Shown here: positions 1-9,388 of the stretch, in pieces
How the letters are laid out: each line of letters begins with the position of its first letter
Numbering within the stretch: position 1 is the stretch's first letter
Source: Acidobacteriota bacterium
GTDB taxonomy: Bacteria > Acidobacteriota > JAAYUB01
Length of the DNA: 64,000 nt
Reading direction: 5' to 3'
Assembly (NCBI GenBank): GCA_018001935.1
Contig: JAGNHB010000011.1
Coordinates: 44,588 to 108,587 of the forward strand
Notes under the pieces: generated by a model
What the model was told of the DNA's origin: nothing
The model's database searches: none
What the model saw: only the letters and a program-made list of their open reading frames with translations
Made by a program: the position numbers and the translations under genes

Positions 1-2
1 TC

Positions 3-578
3 TCGGCGGTGGCCGGCGCCTGGAAGGGCGCCGCCGCCACCTACACCGGGGACGCGGCCACCGAGAGACAGGCCCGCCAGGCCGCACCCGGCACGCGCCT
101 CCTCCACTTCGCGTGCCACGGCCGCGCGGACGGGCGCTTCCCGCTGAACTCGGCCCTCCTGCTCAGCATCGGGAAAGCGGACGGGCCCGCGGAAGAGGAC
201 GGCGTCCTCCAGGCCTGGGAAATCATGGAGGGGATGCGGCTGGACGCCGACCTCGTCACGCTGTCGGCCTGTGACACCGGTCTGGGGAAGGCGGCCGGCG
301 GCGAGGGGATGATCGGCCTGACGCGGGCGTTCCAGTACGCCGGTGCGCGGACGGTGGTGGCGTCCCTGTGGGAGGTCTCCGACGACGCCACGGTGGAGCT
401 GATGCGCGGCTTCTACCGTCAACTGCGCCGGGGCCGCCCCGTGGACGACGCCCTCCGGGAGGCCCAGGTCCGGATGATCCGGAAAGCCCCGCCCCGGCCG
501 GGCCCGGACGGCACCGTCCCGCCGGACCGCCGCGCCCCCTTCTTCTGGGCCGCCTTCGGCGCCTACGGGGGGAGGTAG
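3..578 (+). CDS. CHAT domain protein, C-terminal part (5' end outside window)
   Basis: The reading frame is open to the left edge, so the start lies outside the window. The visible 191 residues match the C-terminal half of a CHAT domain, a caspase-like fold found in bacterial proteins that often carry TPR repeats upstream. The expected dyad is present: His in an ACHG motif (codon 117-119) and Cys in SACDTG (codon 270-272), followed by the GGEGM...LTRAF and VVASLWEV blocks typical of the family. The domain ends normally with FFWAAF. A proteolytic or scaffolding role is known for relatives; the target and the N-terminal partner domain cannot be seen. GTG at 9 is probably internal. Confidence 0.85.
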   Translation, partial: SAVAGAWKGAAATYTGDAATERQARQAAPGTRLLHFACHGRADGRFPLNSALLLSIGKADGPAEEDGVLQAWEIMEGMRLDADLVTLSACDTGLGKAAGGEGMIGLTRAFQYAGARTVVASLWEVSDDATVELMRGFYRQLRRGRPVDDALREAQVRMIRKAPPRPGPDGTVPPDRRAPFFWAAFGAYGGR

Positions 579-752
579 TCTCTCCGGGCTGCGTATCCCT
601 GCGGTGCCTTCGCGGCGGGAACGCACTTGCGAAGCGGCGTCTTCTTCCCGGGTCGGGCGTACGGCCGTGACGCCCGAAGGTGGTTGCCGATATTCCTCAC
701 CCGAGGCATTTTCCGTTTCACTTCACGGCCGATCTGCGCTATCCTGAAGTTT

Positions 753-1265
753 ATGAAAACAACTACGCCTTCAGCGACACTTCGTGAAAACCCCCGTTCC
801 GACCACAACAACATCCGAATCGGGATCTTCCTGATCCTGATCGGGTCCATCTTCGCCGCGGAGACCTATTTCCGGGTCCACATCCTCTACCGCTTCTGGC
901 CGCTCGTCCTGACGGCCTGGGGTTGCGGCTTCATCGGGATCTACCACCGCCGGGAACGCCGGGAGGCCGCGTTCCTCGGATTGGGGCTCTACGTCATCTT
1001 CTTCAGCCTGTTCAGCCTCTACTTCACCTTTTCCGGGTGGGAGTCCCTCGCCCGACTCTGGCCGGCCTACATCGGGTTTCTCGGGGCGACCTTCCTCCTC
1101 CTCTTCCTATTCCACCGGAACCGGAGGATCTATCTGCTCATCGGGATGTTCCTGGGGTGCGTCTGCGTGGCCTTCTTCCTCGTCTTCTACCTCTCGGGCG
1201 ACCTCTGGTGGACCACCTTCATCCTGGTGGGGTTGAGCGTCCTGGCTTTCGGACGCTCGCGATGA
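753..1265 (+). CDS. small integral membrane protein (LiaF/DUF5668-like N-terminal region)
   Basis: A 170-residue protein with about six hydrophobic segments and a short charged N-terminus. I start it at ATG 753 rather than at the upstream in-frame start at 627, because the extra residues are Arg/Gly-rich and unlike a protein start. The layout (paired helices, Trp-rich WPL..W and SGDLWW blocks) resembles membrane domains of the LiaF/DUF5668 kind, but I cannot assign a function. Its stop codon overlaps the start of the following radical SAM gene (ATGA), implying translational coupling. A weak TTTCAC-N18-TATCCT promoter-like pair lies at 716-745. Confidence 0.7.
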   Translation: MKTTTPSATLRENPRSDHNNIRIGIFLILIGSIFAAETYFRVHILYRFWPLVLTAWGCGFIGIYHRRERREAAFLGLGLYVIFFSLFSLYFTFSGWESLARLWPAYIGFLGATFLLLFLFHRNRRIYLLIGMFLGCVCVAFFLVFYLSGDLWWTTFILVGLSVLAFGRSR

Positions 1266-2713
1266 AACCCCTTTCCATCACGTTCATCGAGCCCCGGGGA
1301 CGGCAGGCCAACGTCTTCGAGTACTCCATGAACCTGCCGCTGATGGGGAGCCTGATCCTGGGGACCATCCTGTCCCGTGCCGGGCACCGGGTGCAGATCC
1401 TCAACGAGAACATCCTGTGCGCCCCCGTCGACCCGCTGGACCTCGACGCCGAGATCGTCTGCCTCTCCTGCCTGACCCTCAACGCGAACCGGGGGATGGA
1501 TCTGGCGCGGGCCATCCGCCTGAACCATCCCCGCACGCGCATCCTCATCGGGGGAATCCACGCCTCCCTGGTGCCCGAGGACTTCCTGGACCTGGCCGAC
1601 CAGGTCGTGACGGGGGAGGGGGAAAGCGTCATCCTGGATGTGGTGGAGGGGCGCCTCACCGACCGGGTCGTGCACGGCAAGCCGGTGGATGACCTCGACA
1701 CGCTCCCGGTGATTGACTACAGCCTCCTGAAGGGGGCGGAGTCCATGAGGGTCATCCCCATGATGACCTCCCGAGGGTGCCCATTCGATTGCAATTTCTG
1801 CACCGTCACCCGCATTTTCGGACGTCGTTACCGGAAGCAGTCCCCGGAACGCATCCTCGCCGAGCTGCGCAACGCGCTCGCCTTCTTCAAGGGGCGGAAC
1901 GTCTTCTTCTACGACGACAACCTGGCCGTGGACGTCCCCCGGCTCGACGCCCTCATGGAGGGCATAACAGCCGAGAACATGGGGATCAGCTGGAGCGCCC
2001 AGGTGCGGGCGGACATCGCCCGGGACCCCGAACTCGTGGCCCGGATGTACCGATCGGGGTGCAACCGCGTCTACATCGGTTTCGAATCCATCGACGACCA
2101 GAGCCTCAAGGCCCTTCACAAGTCGCAGACAAGGGCGGACGTCGAGCGGGCCGTCGCCGTGATCCACGAACAGGGGATCCAGATCCACGGGATGTTCATC
2201 TTCGGGGAGGACCACGACACCACCGACAGTTTCGCCCGGACCGCCGATTTTGCCGTCCGGCACGATGTCGATACGGTCCAGTTCATGATCCTGACGCCCT
2301 TCCCGGGCACACGGATCTACGAGAAGTTCGAGGCGGAGGGGCGGCTGCTCCACCGGAACTGGGACTACTACGACGGCATGCACGCCGTTTTCCTCCCGAA
2401 GGGGCTGTCCCCCCTCGAACTCCAGCAGGGCGCGCTGCTCGCGCACCGGCAGTTCTACTCGGTGGACCGTTCCCTCTGCGACATCGTCGACCTCGTTTGC
2501 CGGATCGGCTACGACGCCCTGGTGTGGAACTTCCGGCAGGCCATCTACTACGACCCCGACAACTTCATCCTGAAGGTGGGCGCCCGTTTCATCATCAGCC
2601 GTTTCGAGAAGCTGAACCGGTCGTATTTCCGCTACCTGGGGACTTCCCCGCCGCCGCTCCCCGCGTCCCTCCCCCCGGACCCCGGAGGGCCCCCGGAGAA
2701 AAGCCGGGAGTGA
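1262..2713 (+). CDS. B12-binding-type radical SAM protein
   Basis: A 483-residue protein. Residues 1-150 form a cobalamin-binding-like Rossmann domain (VCLSCLT..., ILIGGIHAS, GEGE). The radical SAM core follows, with CPFDCNFC (CX3CX2C) near residues 174-181 binding the 4Fe-4S cluster, then the usual FYDDNL, SWSAQVRADI, VYIGFESIDD and GMFIFGEDHDT blocks. The family performs methylation or ring chemistry on lipids and natural products; the substrate cannot be told. The start at ATG 1262 overlaps the stop of the membrane protein; the frame extends upstream to 923 but only as a shadow of that gene. The tail after residue 450 is Pro-rich. Confidence 0.9.
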   Translation: MKPLSITFIEPRGRQANVFEYSMNLPLMGSLILGTILSRAGHRVQILNENILCAPVDPLDLDAEIVCLSCLTLNANRGMDLARAIRLNHPRTRILIGGIHASLVPEDFLDLADQVVTGEGESVILDVVEGRLTDRVVHGKPVDDLDTLPVIDYSLLKGAESMRVIPMMTSRGCPFDCNFCTVTRIFGRRYRKQSPERILAELRNALAFFKGRNVFFYDDNLAVDVPRLDALMEGITAENMGISWSAQVRADIARDPELVARMYRSGCNRVYIGFESIDDQSLKALHKSQTRADVERAVAVIHEQGIQIHGMFIFGEDHDTTDSFARTADFAVRHDVDTVQFMILTPFPGTRIYEKFEAEGRLLHRNWDYYDGMHAVFLPKGLSPLELQQGALLAHRQFYSVDRSLCDIVDLVCRIGYDALVWNFRQAIYYDPDNFILKVGARFIISRFEKLNRSYFRYLGTSPPPLPASLPPDPGGPPEKSRE

Positions 2714-2819
2714 GCGCCGGGTTTGCCCCCTCCCGCGATGCCCGCCGAAGCGTCACCGGGCCGAAACAATGTTTCCCGTCGTGCGTAACAGACGGTCTAC
2801 CTTTCGTTCAGGAGTGCCC

Positions 2820-5561
2820 ATGATCAAGACCCTGATCCTCGTCGCCCTGGCGGGCAGCCTGGCCGGCGCGGCCTTGTGCGCGCCGCCCAACCCGCTCCCC
2901 ACGGTCAACGTCGAGCAGTACCAGCTGTCCAACGGTCTCACGGTCTTCCTGGTGGAGGACCACACCCTGCCCATCGTGGCGGTGAACATCAACTACAGGG
3001 TGGGGTCCAAGAACGAGAAGCCCGGCCGCACCGGCTTCGCCCACCTCTTCGAGCACATGATGTTCCAGGGCTCGAAGCACTGGAACGACGACTTCTTCAA
3101 GCCGCTGCAGGAGATCGGCGGCGAGGTGAACGGCGGCACCAACACGGACCGAACCCGGTACTGGACCCTGGTTCCCGCGGGCTACCTGGAGCGCGCTCTC
3201 TGGCTGGAGGCCGACCGCATGGGGTTCCTGCTGGAGGCCATGACGCCGGTCCGCCTGGCCAACCAGGTCTCGGTGGTCCAGAACGAGCGCCGCCAGAACT
3301 ACGACAACCGCCCTTACGGGACGGTGATGGAGAAGATGGCGGCGGCCGCCTTCCCGCCGAACCACCCCTACAGCTGGCTGACCATCGGCGCCATGGCGGA
3401 CATCCAGGCCGCCACCCTGGACGACGTCCGGGAGTTCTTCCGGGCTTACTACACCCCCAACAACGCCAGCCTCTGCGTGGCGGGCGACTTCAAGCCGGAA
3501 GAGGCCAAGGCACACATCCGGAAGTACTTCGGGGATATCCCTCCCGGCCCGCCCGTCTCGAAGATCGGGCGGTGGGTCCCCCGGCTCGAGGGCGAGATCG
3601 TCCTGGACATCCAGGACCGGGTCAAGCTCCCCCGGGCCTACCTCTCCTGGTTCACCACCCCGCGCTACGCCGGGGACGAGGCCGCCCTGACGGTCTTCGC
3701 CCGGGTCCTCGGGGACGGGAAGACCTCCCGGCTTCACCAGGCCCTGGTCCGCGACCAGCAGCTGGCCCAGGATGTCACCGTCAACCACAGTGCCCTGGAG
3801 ATTTCGGGGAGTTTCCTGGTGACGCTCACGCCCCGGCCCGGGCACACCCTGGACGAGGTGGAGGCCGCGGCCCTCGCCGTGCTGAACGACACCCTGCAAA
3901 ACGGCATCACGGCGGAGGAACTCGGGCGCGTCCAGGCCGACGAAACCGCGCGGGCCCTGCGCGGCATGCAGCGGGTCGGCGGGTTCGGCGGCATCTCGGA
4001 TTCCCTCAACGAGTACTACCACTACCTGGGGAAGGCCGACATGTTCCAGTGGGACCTGCAGCGCTTCCTCGACCTGACCCCGGAGTCCGTCACGGCCGCG
4101 GCGCGGAAGTACCTGGGGCCCGACCGGGTCCGGGCCCGGGTCAGCCCCATGCCGGACCTGAAGGCCGAAACGGCGGGGGCCGCCACCGAAACCGAACGGG
4201 AGAAGGTGCCCGGCAAGGCCGCCGGGGAGCCTTTCCGTTTTCCCGCCCCGGAGCGTTTCCGCTTGGCGAACGGGCTGGAGGTCGTCCTCGCGGAGCGGCA
4301 CAAGCTGCCCCTGGTGACCCTGGCGGTGGTGATCAAGTCCGGGTCGGCCAGTGACCCGGCCGGCCGCGCGGGGCTGGCCGACCTGACGGCGGCGCTCCTG
4401 GCGGAGGGCGCGGGCGGAAAGTCCTCGAAGGACTTCGCCGAGGCCCTGGAAGGGAAGGGGGCCCGCCTGAGCATCGCCACCGAGCGGGACGTCACCAAGG
4501 TCTCCCTCTCGACGATGAAGGACCGCCTGGGCGAAACCCTGCCGCTCCTGGCCGACGCCGTCATGCGCCCCGACTTCCCCGACGACGAGCTGGACCGCGA
4601 GCGCAAGGCCCGCCTGGTCCGCCTGATGCAGCAGCGGGACCAGACCGCGCTGCTGGCCCAGTCCGCCCTGCTCGGCGTCCTGTTCGGGGGGCACCCCTAC
4701 GGCCACCCGAGCCTGGGGACCCCCGAAGGCCTCACGGCCGTCACCCTGGAGGACGTCCGCGCGAATTACGCGGAGCGTTTCGGCCCCGCCCAGGCCGTGC
4801 TGGTGGTGGCGGGGGACCTGACCCGGGCCGAGTTGGAAAAGGCCCTGGCGGGCAACCTGGCGGCGTGGTCCGCCGGGGCCCGCGCCGGCGCCTCCCTCCC
4901 CGAACCGCCCCGGCACCCGGCACGGACCCTCTACATCGTGAACAAGCCCGGCGCCGCCCAGTCCCACATCCTGATCGGCTCGGTGGGCGCCGCCCGCGCG
5001 AGCGCCGACCACGCCGCCCTGGAAGCCGCCAACGGCGTGCTGGGCGGCCAGTTCGTCTCCCGCCTCAACATGAACCTCCGGGAGGACAAGGGGTACACCT
5101 ACGGGTGCCGCTCCCGCTTCACCTACGGGGTGGTCCCGTACCTGTTCTCGGCCTCGGCCCCGGTGCAGACCCGGGTGACCGCCGCCGCGGTCTCCGAGAT
5201 GGTGAAGGAGATCGCGGGGATGGCCGGGGCCAGGCCCGTCACCGCGGAGGAACTCGCCTTCGCACGGGGCAGCCTGGTGGACGGGTACGCCAGGGACTTC
5301 GAGACCCTCGACCAGATCGTCTCCCGGATCGCCGACCTGGCGCCCTACGGGCTGCCGGACGATGAGCTGGAGACCTGGCCCGCCCGCGTTGGGGCCCTGA
5401 CGCCGGACCTGGTGAACGCCGCGGCGCGGAAGCACCTCCACCCCGACCAGTTGGCCATCGTGGTGGTGGGCGACAAGGCGGCCATCGCGGCCGACCTGGC
5501 CAGGCTCGACCTCGGCCCGGTGGTGGAAGTGGACGAGCAGGGGCGCCCGGTGGCCCGATAA
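2820..5561 (+). CDS. secreted M16 (pitrilysin-type) zinc metalloprotease, two fused lobes
   Basis: A 913-residue protein with a signal peptide (ATG 2820, MIKTLILVALAGSLAGAALCA). The first lobe carries the inverted zinc motif HLFEH at about residues 75-79 and the distal Glu in the NERRQNYDNRPYG region. The second lobe (from about residue 475) has the same fold but lacks HxxEH, as usual in tandem M16 proteins, so it is the non-catalytic half. Four M16 subdomains are visible. Likely a periplasmic peptidase. The TAA stop lies inside a 9-bp repeat array that begins at 5560. An in-frame upstream start at 2769 would add residues before the signal peptide and is less likely. Confidence 0.93.
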   Translation: MIKTLILVALAGSLAGAALCAPPNPLPTVNVEQYQLSNGLTVFLVEDHTLPIVAVNINYRVGSKNEKPGRTGFAHLFEHMMFQGSKHWNDDFFKPLQEIGGEVNGGTNTDRTRYWTLVPAGYLERALWLEADRMGFLLEAMTPVRLANQVSVVQNERRQNYDNRPYGTVMEKMAAAAFPPNHPYSWLTIGAMADIQAATLDDVREFFRAYYTPNNASLCVAGDFKPEEAKAHIRKYFGDIPPGPPVSKIGRWVPRLEGEIVLDIQDRVKLPRAYLSWFTTPRYAGDEAALTVFARVLGDGKTSRLHQALVRDQQLAQDVTVNHSALEISGSFLVTLTPRPGHTLDEVEAAALAVLNDTLQNGITAEELGRVQADETARALRGMQRVGGFGGISDSLNEYYHYLGKADMFQWDLQRFLDLTPESVTAAARKYLGPDRVRARVSPMPDLKAETAGAATETEREKVPGKAAGEPFRFPAPERFRLANGLEVVLAERHKLPLVTLAVVIKSGSASDPAGRAGLADLTAALLAEGAGGKSSKDFAEALEGKGARLSIATERDVTKVSLSTMKDRLGETLPLLADAVMRPDFPDDELDRERKARLVRLMQQRDQTALLAQSALLGVLFGGHPYGHPSLGTPEGLTAVTLEDVRANYAERFGPAQAVLVVAGDLTRAELEKALAGNLAAWSAGARAGASLPEPPRHPARTLYIVNKPGAAQSHILIGSVGAARASADHAALEAANGVLGGQFVSRLNMNLREDKGYTYGCRSRFTYGVVPYLFSASAPVQTRVTAAAVSEMVKEIAGMAGARPVTAEELAFARGSLVDGYARDFETLDQIVSRIADLAPYGLPDDELETWPARVGALTPDLVNAAARKHLHPDQLAIVVVGDKAAIAADLARLDLGPVVEVDEQGRPVAR

Positions 5562-5725
5562 AGGACATCAAGGACCCAAAGGACCCAAAGGACATAAAGG
5601 ACGGCAGGCCCGAAACGGAAAAACGCGGTTGGAAAGGAACCGGGTCTTGCCCATGCCGTCTGGGTCTCTTTAAATCCATTTCAGTCCTTTTGGTCGTTTT
5701 GGTCCTTTAGGTCCTTTTGTCCTTT
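5560..5725. repeat. 9-bp tandem repeats in an inverted pair (AAAGGACCC family)
   Basis: The left arm (5560-5602) is a run of nonamers such as AAAGGACCC and AAAGGACAT. The right arm (5683-5725) is a run of the complementary nonamers (GGTCCTTTT type). Together they can form a long imperfect hairpin. The left arm overlaps the TAA stop of the M16 gene. The same family occurs at 34382-34738 and 42934-43131. The remaining part of the 5562-5943 gap holds no gene that I can support. Confidence 0.8.
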
Positions 5726-5943
5726 CCCGCCGGCGTGGGAAGGGCGGCCCTGGGTGATGCCCGCCGCCCCCAACGCAGTCACTATAGTAAGGGAAGGGTT
5801 TACAGGCTCTTCCCCGTTCGCTTTCCGGCTTTTTCGTTCGACTTCCGTGTTTTCTCAAAATCGGCGATATCGGCCGGGCGTCCGAACCGGGCCCCCATGA
5901 TGACGTATCACCAACCATTCGGATCGGAGGTGGATAAATCGCC

Positions 5944-6531
5944 ATGTTGAAAAAGGTTATCGCGAGGGGTTCGACGATTTTCCTTCTGACGTTGTGGGCC
6001 CTGGCCGGCGGGATGCCGACGGAAACGGGCGCCCCTGCCGCTACCGCCGGGGCGGTCTCCCCGGAGCCGCTTCGGGTTTCCCTCGAGGAGTTGACCGCCG
6101 GGATCGACGGCTTCGTCGGGAAACGGGTGGTCGTGGAGGGCACGGTCCTCCATCTCTGTTCGGTGGACCGGACGAAGATGAAGCTCGAGGGTGCCGGGGG
6201 CGCCGTCGTCCGGGTGGACCCCGTGACCCCGGGACAGGGCTTCGACGCGGGCCTTCTTAAAAAGCGGGTCCGGGTGCTCGGCGTCGTCTCCGAGACCCGC
6301 ATCGACGCGGCCCGTCTCGACGAACTGGAGAAGCAGACGGCGATCCTGTGTCACGTGGACCGGCAGCCCTGCCGCAGCGCTGGGTACATCGAGCGTTTGC
6401 GGGCGGAGGGGAAGGCCGGGGAGCTGTCCGCCAAACAGATCGCGGCGCTGCGGGAGAAGCTCAAGACGAGCGGAAAAGGCTACCTTTCGGTGGTGTCCAT
6501 CCAGGCCGAAGCGGTGGAGGTCATTCCCTAG
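5944..6531 (+). CDS. secreted OB-fold-like protein of unknown function
   Basis: A 195-residue protein with an N-terminal hydrophobic export signal (about residues 1-30) and a GGAGG ribosome binding site 5' of ATG 5944. Residues 45-125 read as a small beta barrel of the tRNA_anti/OB type (FVGKRVVVEGTVLHLC, MKLEGAG..VVRVDP, KKRVRVLGVV), a pattern seen in periplasmic proteins that bind oligomers or metals. A Cys-containing segment follows (LCHVDRQPCRSAGYIE) and then a charged helix. No catalytic motif. Its stop overlaps the stop of the converging gene in a shared CTAG (6528-6531). Confidence 0.75.
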   Translation: MLKKVIARGSTIFLLTLWALAGGMPTETGAPAATAGAVSPEPLRVSLEELTAGIDGFVGKRVVVEGTVLHLCSVDRTKMKLEGAGGAVVRVDPVTPGQGFDAGLLKKRVRVLGVVSETRIDAARLDELEKQTAILCHVDRQPCRSAGYIERLRAEGKAGELSAKQIAALREKLKTSGKGYLSVVSIQAEAVEVIP

Positions 6532-8462
6532 TCTCTGTTAACCACCTTCGTGCACTGTTCGTCCGAACAGACTCTTCCCGCCTCGTTGATGGCGTACACG
6601 ATCCCCTCCTGTTCACCGGTCCCCCGGGCTACGCACCGGAACCGCTTGCCATTAGCCTCGAGGGAGTATCGGAACCCGTCGATCACCGGGTCTGGGTCTC
6701 TGAAACGGTCATCGAGGCGGTCCCTGGCCACCAGTTCGGCGAAAGTCCCGTAGGACCCTTTCTTGAAATTCTTTTCCCTGAAAGCCTCCTCCGCCATATA
6801 GATGTACTGGAGCATCGCCAGGGTGGCGGTTTCCCGGGCCATCCGTTGCGATTCGACGATGCTCTTCCCGGCGATCAGGGTGAGCGCTCCGGGGAGCATG
6901 AACCGTCGGCCCGAGATCTCCGCGGACAGTCGCAACCCTTCCTCCTTCCGCATGCACCGCCAGAAGATGCCCGCTTCCCTGGGGATGGCCAGTGACAGAA
7001 GATCGCGCTCGGGTGAAGGAGCGGACGCTCCCAGTACGCCGAAAAGGCCGCCACGGAAGCACTCGGCCGATAGCAGGTCCATCCCGCCGCAGCGGGGAGA
7101 CCAGCGGGCCTCGGCCGTGCCGATGGCACGACGTATGCGCTCGGAAGGGCCGACGAAAAGAGAATCTCCGCACTGCCCAAAGGCCAGGTTCGGGAGGGCG
7201 GCGGAGTACGGGTACAACTTGCCGTTGCCGCAGGGCTCGCCTTCCGGTTTCGCTCCCTTGAACAGGGCATTGACCAGAGATTCCACCACATCGGGACTGG
7301 CGAAGCGGCCCACCGCGACGACATCGAAGGAGGACTTTGGGTCCTCCGAAAAATAGACGGCCACTCCTACGGCGAGTTTGCCCCCGACCTTCTCCAGCAG
7401 GGCGAGTTCCTCCTGGCCCAGGGAAAAGCGCCTCCCTGCCGGGTCCCGCAGCCTGTCCACCTCTTTCAGGATCACATCCAGGAGCCGGAATGTGTCCGCC
7501 GATAGGTCCAGGCTCAATGAGAAAGCGAGGTCGGGCCGATCCAGTCTCGCGATCAGCGGGTTGCAGTCAAGTCCGGACTGGAGAAGCCGGGCAAGAGGGC
7601 TGTCGGGATCCAGCGCCAGGTATCCCTCGAGGCGGGAATCCCCGACGGAGAAGGCGGACGCAGCGCAACCCTTCAGCAAAGGGTGTGTGATTTCGGTTCC
7701 CGCACCTGCCACGAAACCGGAAAAATACTCCCCCTGGGGCAGGACCTCGGTACTCCGCCTGAACAGGGAGTTGTTCCCGAGCGAATCCTCGGGGGGCAAG
7801 GCCATCAGGTCCTTCAGAATCCCGGCGCAGTCAGTGGCCAGCGACCCGGCCATCAAACGGAAGAGGCGACGGTCTCTAAAGACGATGACCGCTATAGTTT
7901 GGTCATTGAAGCCCGGTGCCCGGTACGTTTCCAAGGAGGCGTTCGGGTCCCTGACCATTTCGATGCCATATCTTCTGAAATCTTGCCGGACCGTCTCCAT
8001 CGCCCTTGCCGTGTTGGCCACCCCGAAGGTTTCCAGATACCAGGGGCTCCCTTTCCAGAAACCTGACCCGCGAGTCATCGGCTGGGAAGGGTCGAAACCG
8101 GCTGCAAGCCAGGATTCCCGGGTTGAAAGGTCGAATCCCAATCGATCTTTCCATCCTTTCCCCAGGGCTTCCCGGAAAGCGGCTGGGTAGGGTGACCCGA
8201 TCTCCGCGACAAAGGCAGCGAAGGTGTCCAGGATTGCCCCCGGGTTTTCGAGACAGAAAAAGACCACGGTCTCCTTCGGGTAGACTCGTGCCATCTCCGC
8301 CATTCGCAGGGTGGAAGCGAGTTCGGCCCCTTCGGCTCCGGAGACACAGAGGACGGTCAGGAACAAGCGGAGGATCATTCGAATTCGTCGGCAGGAAAGC
8401 CGAGCCGTGGACCGGCGGGAAGGAACCGGAGGACCGCCGGGGAGTCTCAGGATATCGTTCAT
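6528..8462 (-). CDS. large secreted protein with C-terminal pilin-like module
   Basis: A 644-residue protein. I start it at the ATG at 8462, which has AGGAGG four bases upstream; an alternative ATG at 8378 (MILRLFLTVLCVSGAEG) gives a cleaner signal peptide but has no ribosome binding site. The body (about residues 50-530) is not recognised; it alternates hydrophobic strands and helices and lacks catalytic motifs. The last 100 residues (MLQYIYMAEEAFREKN...FRCVARGTG...YAINEAGRVCSDEQC) match the globular part of a type IV pilin-like fold and are closely similar to the lipoprotein at 13399-13842. The two C-terminal Cys probably form the usual disulfide. Periplasmic or surface location is inferred. 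Confidence 0.75.
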   Translation of the reverse strand: MNDILRLPGGPPVPSRRSTARLSCRRIRMILRLFLTVLCVSGAEGAELASTLRMAEMARVYPKETVVFFCLENPGAILDTFAAFVAEIGSPYPAAFREALGKGWKDRLGFDLSTRESWLAAGFDPSQPMTRGSGFWKGSPWYLETFGVANTARAMETVRQDFRRYGIEMVRDPNASLETYRAPGFNDQTIAVIVFRDRRLFRLMAGSLATDCAGILKDLMALPPEDSLGNNSLFRRSTEVLPQGEYFSGFVAGAGTEITHPLLKGCAASAFSVGDSRLEGYLALDPDSPLARLLQSGLDCNPLIARLDRPDLAFSLSLDLSADTFRLLDVILKEVDRLRDPAGRRFSLGQEELALLEKVGGKLAVGVAVYFSEDPKSSFDVVAVGRFASPDVVESLVNALFKGAKPEGEPCGNGKLYPYSAALPNLAFGQCGDSLFVGPSERIRRAIGTAEARWSPRCGGMDLLSAECFRGGLFGVLGASAPSPERDLLSLAIPREAGIFWRCMRKEEGLRLSAEISGRRFMLPGALTLIAGKSIVESQRMARETATLAMLQYIYMAEEAFREKNFKKGSYGTFAELVARDRLDDRFRDPDPVIDGFRYSLEANGKRFRCVARGTGEQEGIVYAINEAGRVCSDEQCTKVVNRD

Positions 8463-8701
8463 TGAACCTCCTGTCGCGAAGGGATTCATGTGGCGACATT
8501 CTATCATCGAACTCATCCGAATACCCCGGCGGATTGTCCCGTAACCGACGAGAAGCGCTCCCGTATGGCCCGGCGTCGGGGTTTTCTCTTCCTGCCGATC
8601 CCGGAGGATGGTACAATGAAACGGTTGAGATCCCCGGGACGGGGCGGGATGAAGCAGAGTGGGACTCAGAATTCCCGGGGCAGGAAAAGGAGGCATAAAA
8701 C

Positions 8702-9172
8702 ATGTTCAGCCGTTTGGTTCGGCGGGTGACGGTTCTTCTCCGGGGCTCAGTCTTCCTGGCCCTCTACCTGGGTGCGGCGTCGGCTTTCCTTCCAGCGGCG
8801 ACGGAGATAGAGATCCGTCGGCACGGGTCGATGTGGGCGGTGGTGGAAGCCGATGGAACCATCCGCATCAACGGCTCCATGGTCGGTCGGTTCGAGGACG
8901 ACGGCACGGTCCGGAAGAACGGGTCGATGGTGGGTGAGGTGGAGCCGGGAGGCATCATCCGCAAACACGGCTCCATGGTGGGCGAGATCGAACAGGGCGG
9001 CACCTTGCGGATCCGCGGTTCGATGAGAGGCGAGATCGAATCGAATGGCACCATCCGCCTGGAAGGCTCGCTGTGGGGCGAGGCCCGGCCCTGCTGCGGC
9101 ACCTACGCCGACCTGCGGGCGGTAGCGGCGGTGATCGTCTTTTTCACCGGCGAGTTCCTTCCCGCCAAATAA
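8702..9172 (+). CDS. secreted beta-repeat protein (16-residue GSMVGEIE-type repeats)
   Basis: A 156-residue protein with AGGAGG before ATG 8702 and a signal peptide or anchor (residues 8-32). Residues 38-125 consist of about six tandem 16-residue repeats with the pattern G-x-[IV]-R-x-x-GSM-x-G-[EQ]-[IV]-E-x-x. Regular short strands with Gly turns suggest a beta-solenoid or beta-flower fold rather than an enzyme. The C-terminus holds a CCG motif and a hydrophobic stretch (VAAVIVFF). I do not recognise a function. A TACAAT hexamer at 8612 could be a -10 element but no good -35 is present. Confidence 0.72.
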   Translation: MFSRLVRRVTVLLRGSVFLALYLGAASAFLPAATEIEIRRHGSMWAVVEADGTIRINGSMVGRFEDDGTVRKNGSMVGEVEPGGIIRKHGSMVGEIEQGGTLRIRGSMRGEIESNGTIRLEGSLWGEARPCCGTYADLRAVAAVIVFFTGEFLPAK

Positions 9173-9201
9173 CCGGCAACACCGAAGCGCTTTCCGGTTT
9201 C

Positions 9202-9339
9202 GAACCACGAACCATACGAATCGCACGAACAGGACAGGAGGAAAGATCAGTCTGTTGAAGGTTATTTCTTTGCCAGCCTGGATGATCGGTTTGTATTTGG
9301 CCCCGACCTTGTTCGTGTGGTTGGTATGGTTCGTGGTTG
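9202..9339. repeat. interspersed inverted repeat with 30-bp arms
   Basis: The left arm (9202-9231, GAACCACGAACCATACGAAT...) and the right arm (9310-9339) are nearly perfect reverse complements separated by 78 bp. The unit has the look of dispersed non-coding hairpin elements and is AT-richer than its surroundings. It fills most of the 9173-9388 gap; no gene is seen there. Confidence 0.75.
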
Positions 9340-9388
9340 AAATCCAATTCGTGTTGTTTCCGGACACCATCCGGTCTCGCGCCGCGGT

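Noticed and set aside
2808..5441. Minus-strand ORF of 877 codons opposite the M16 protease
   Set aside because: Gly/Arg/Val-rich shadow with no motif, lying exactly opposite a clear protease gene. High GC suppresses stop codons on the other strand.
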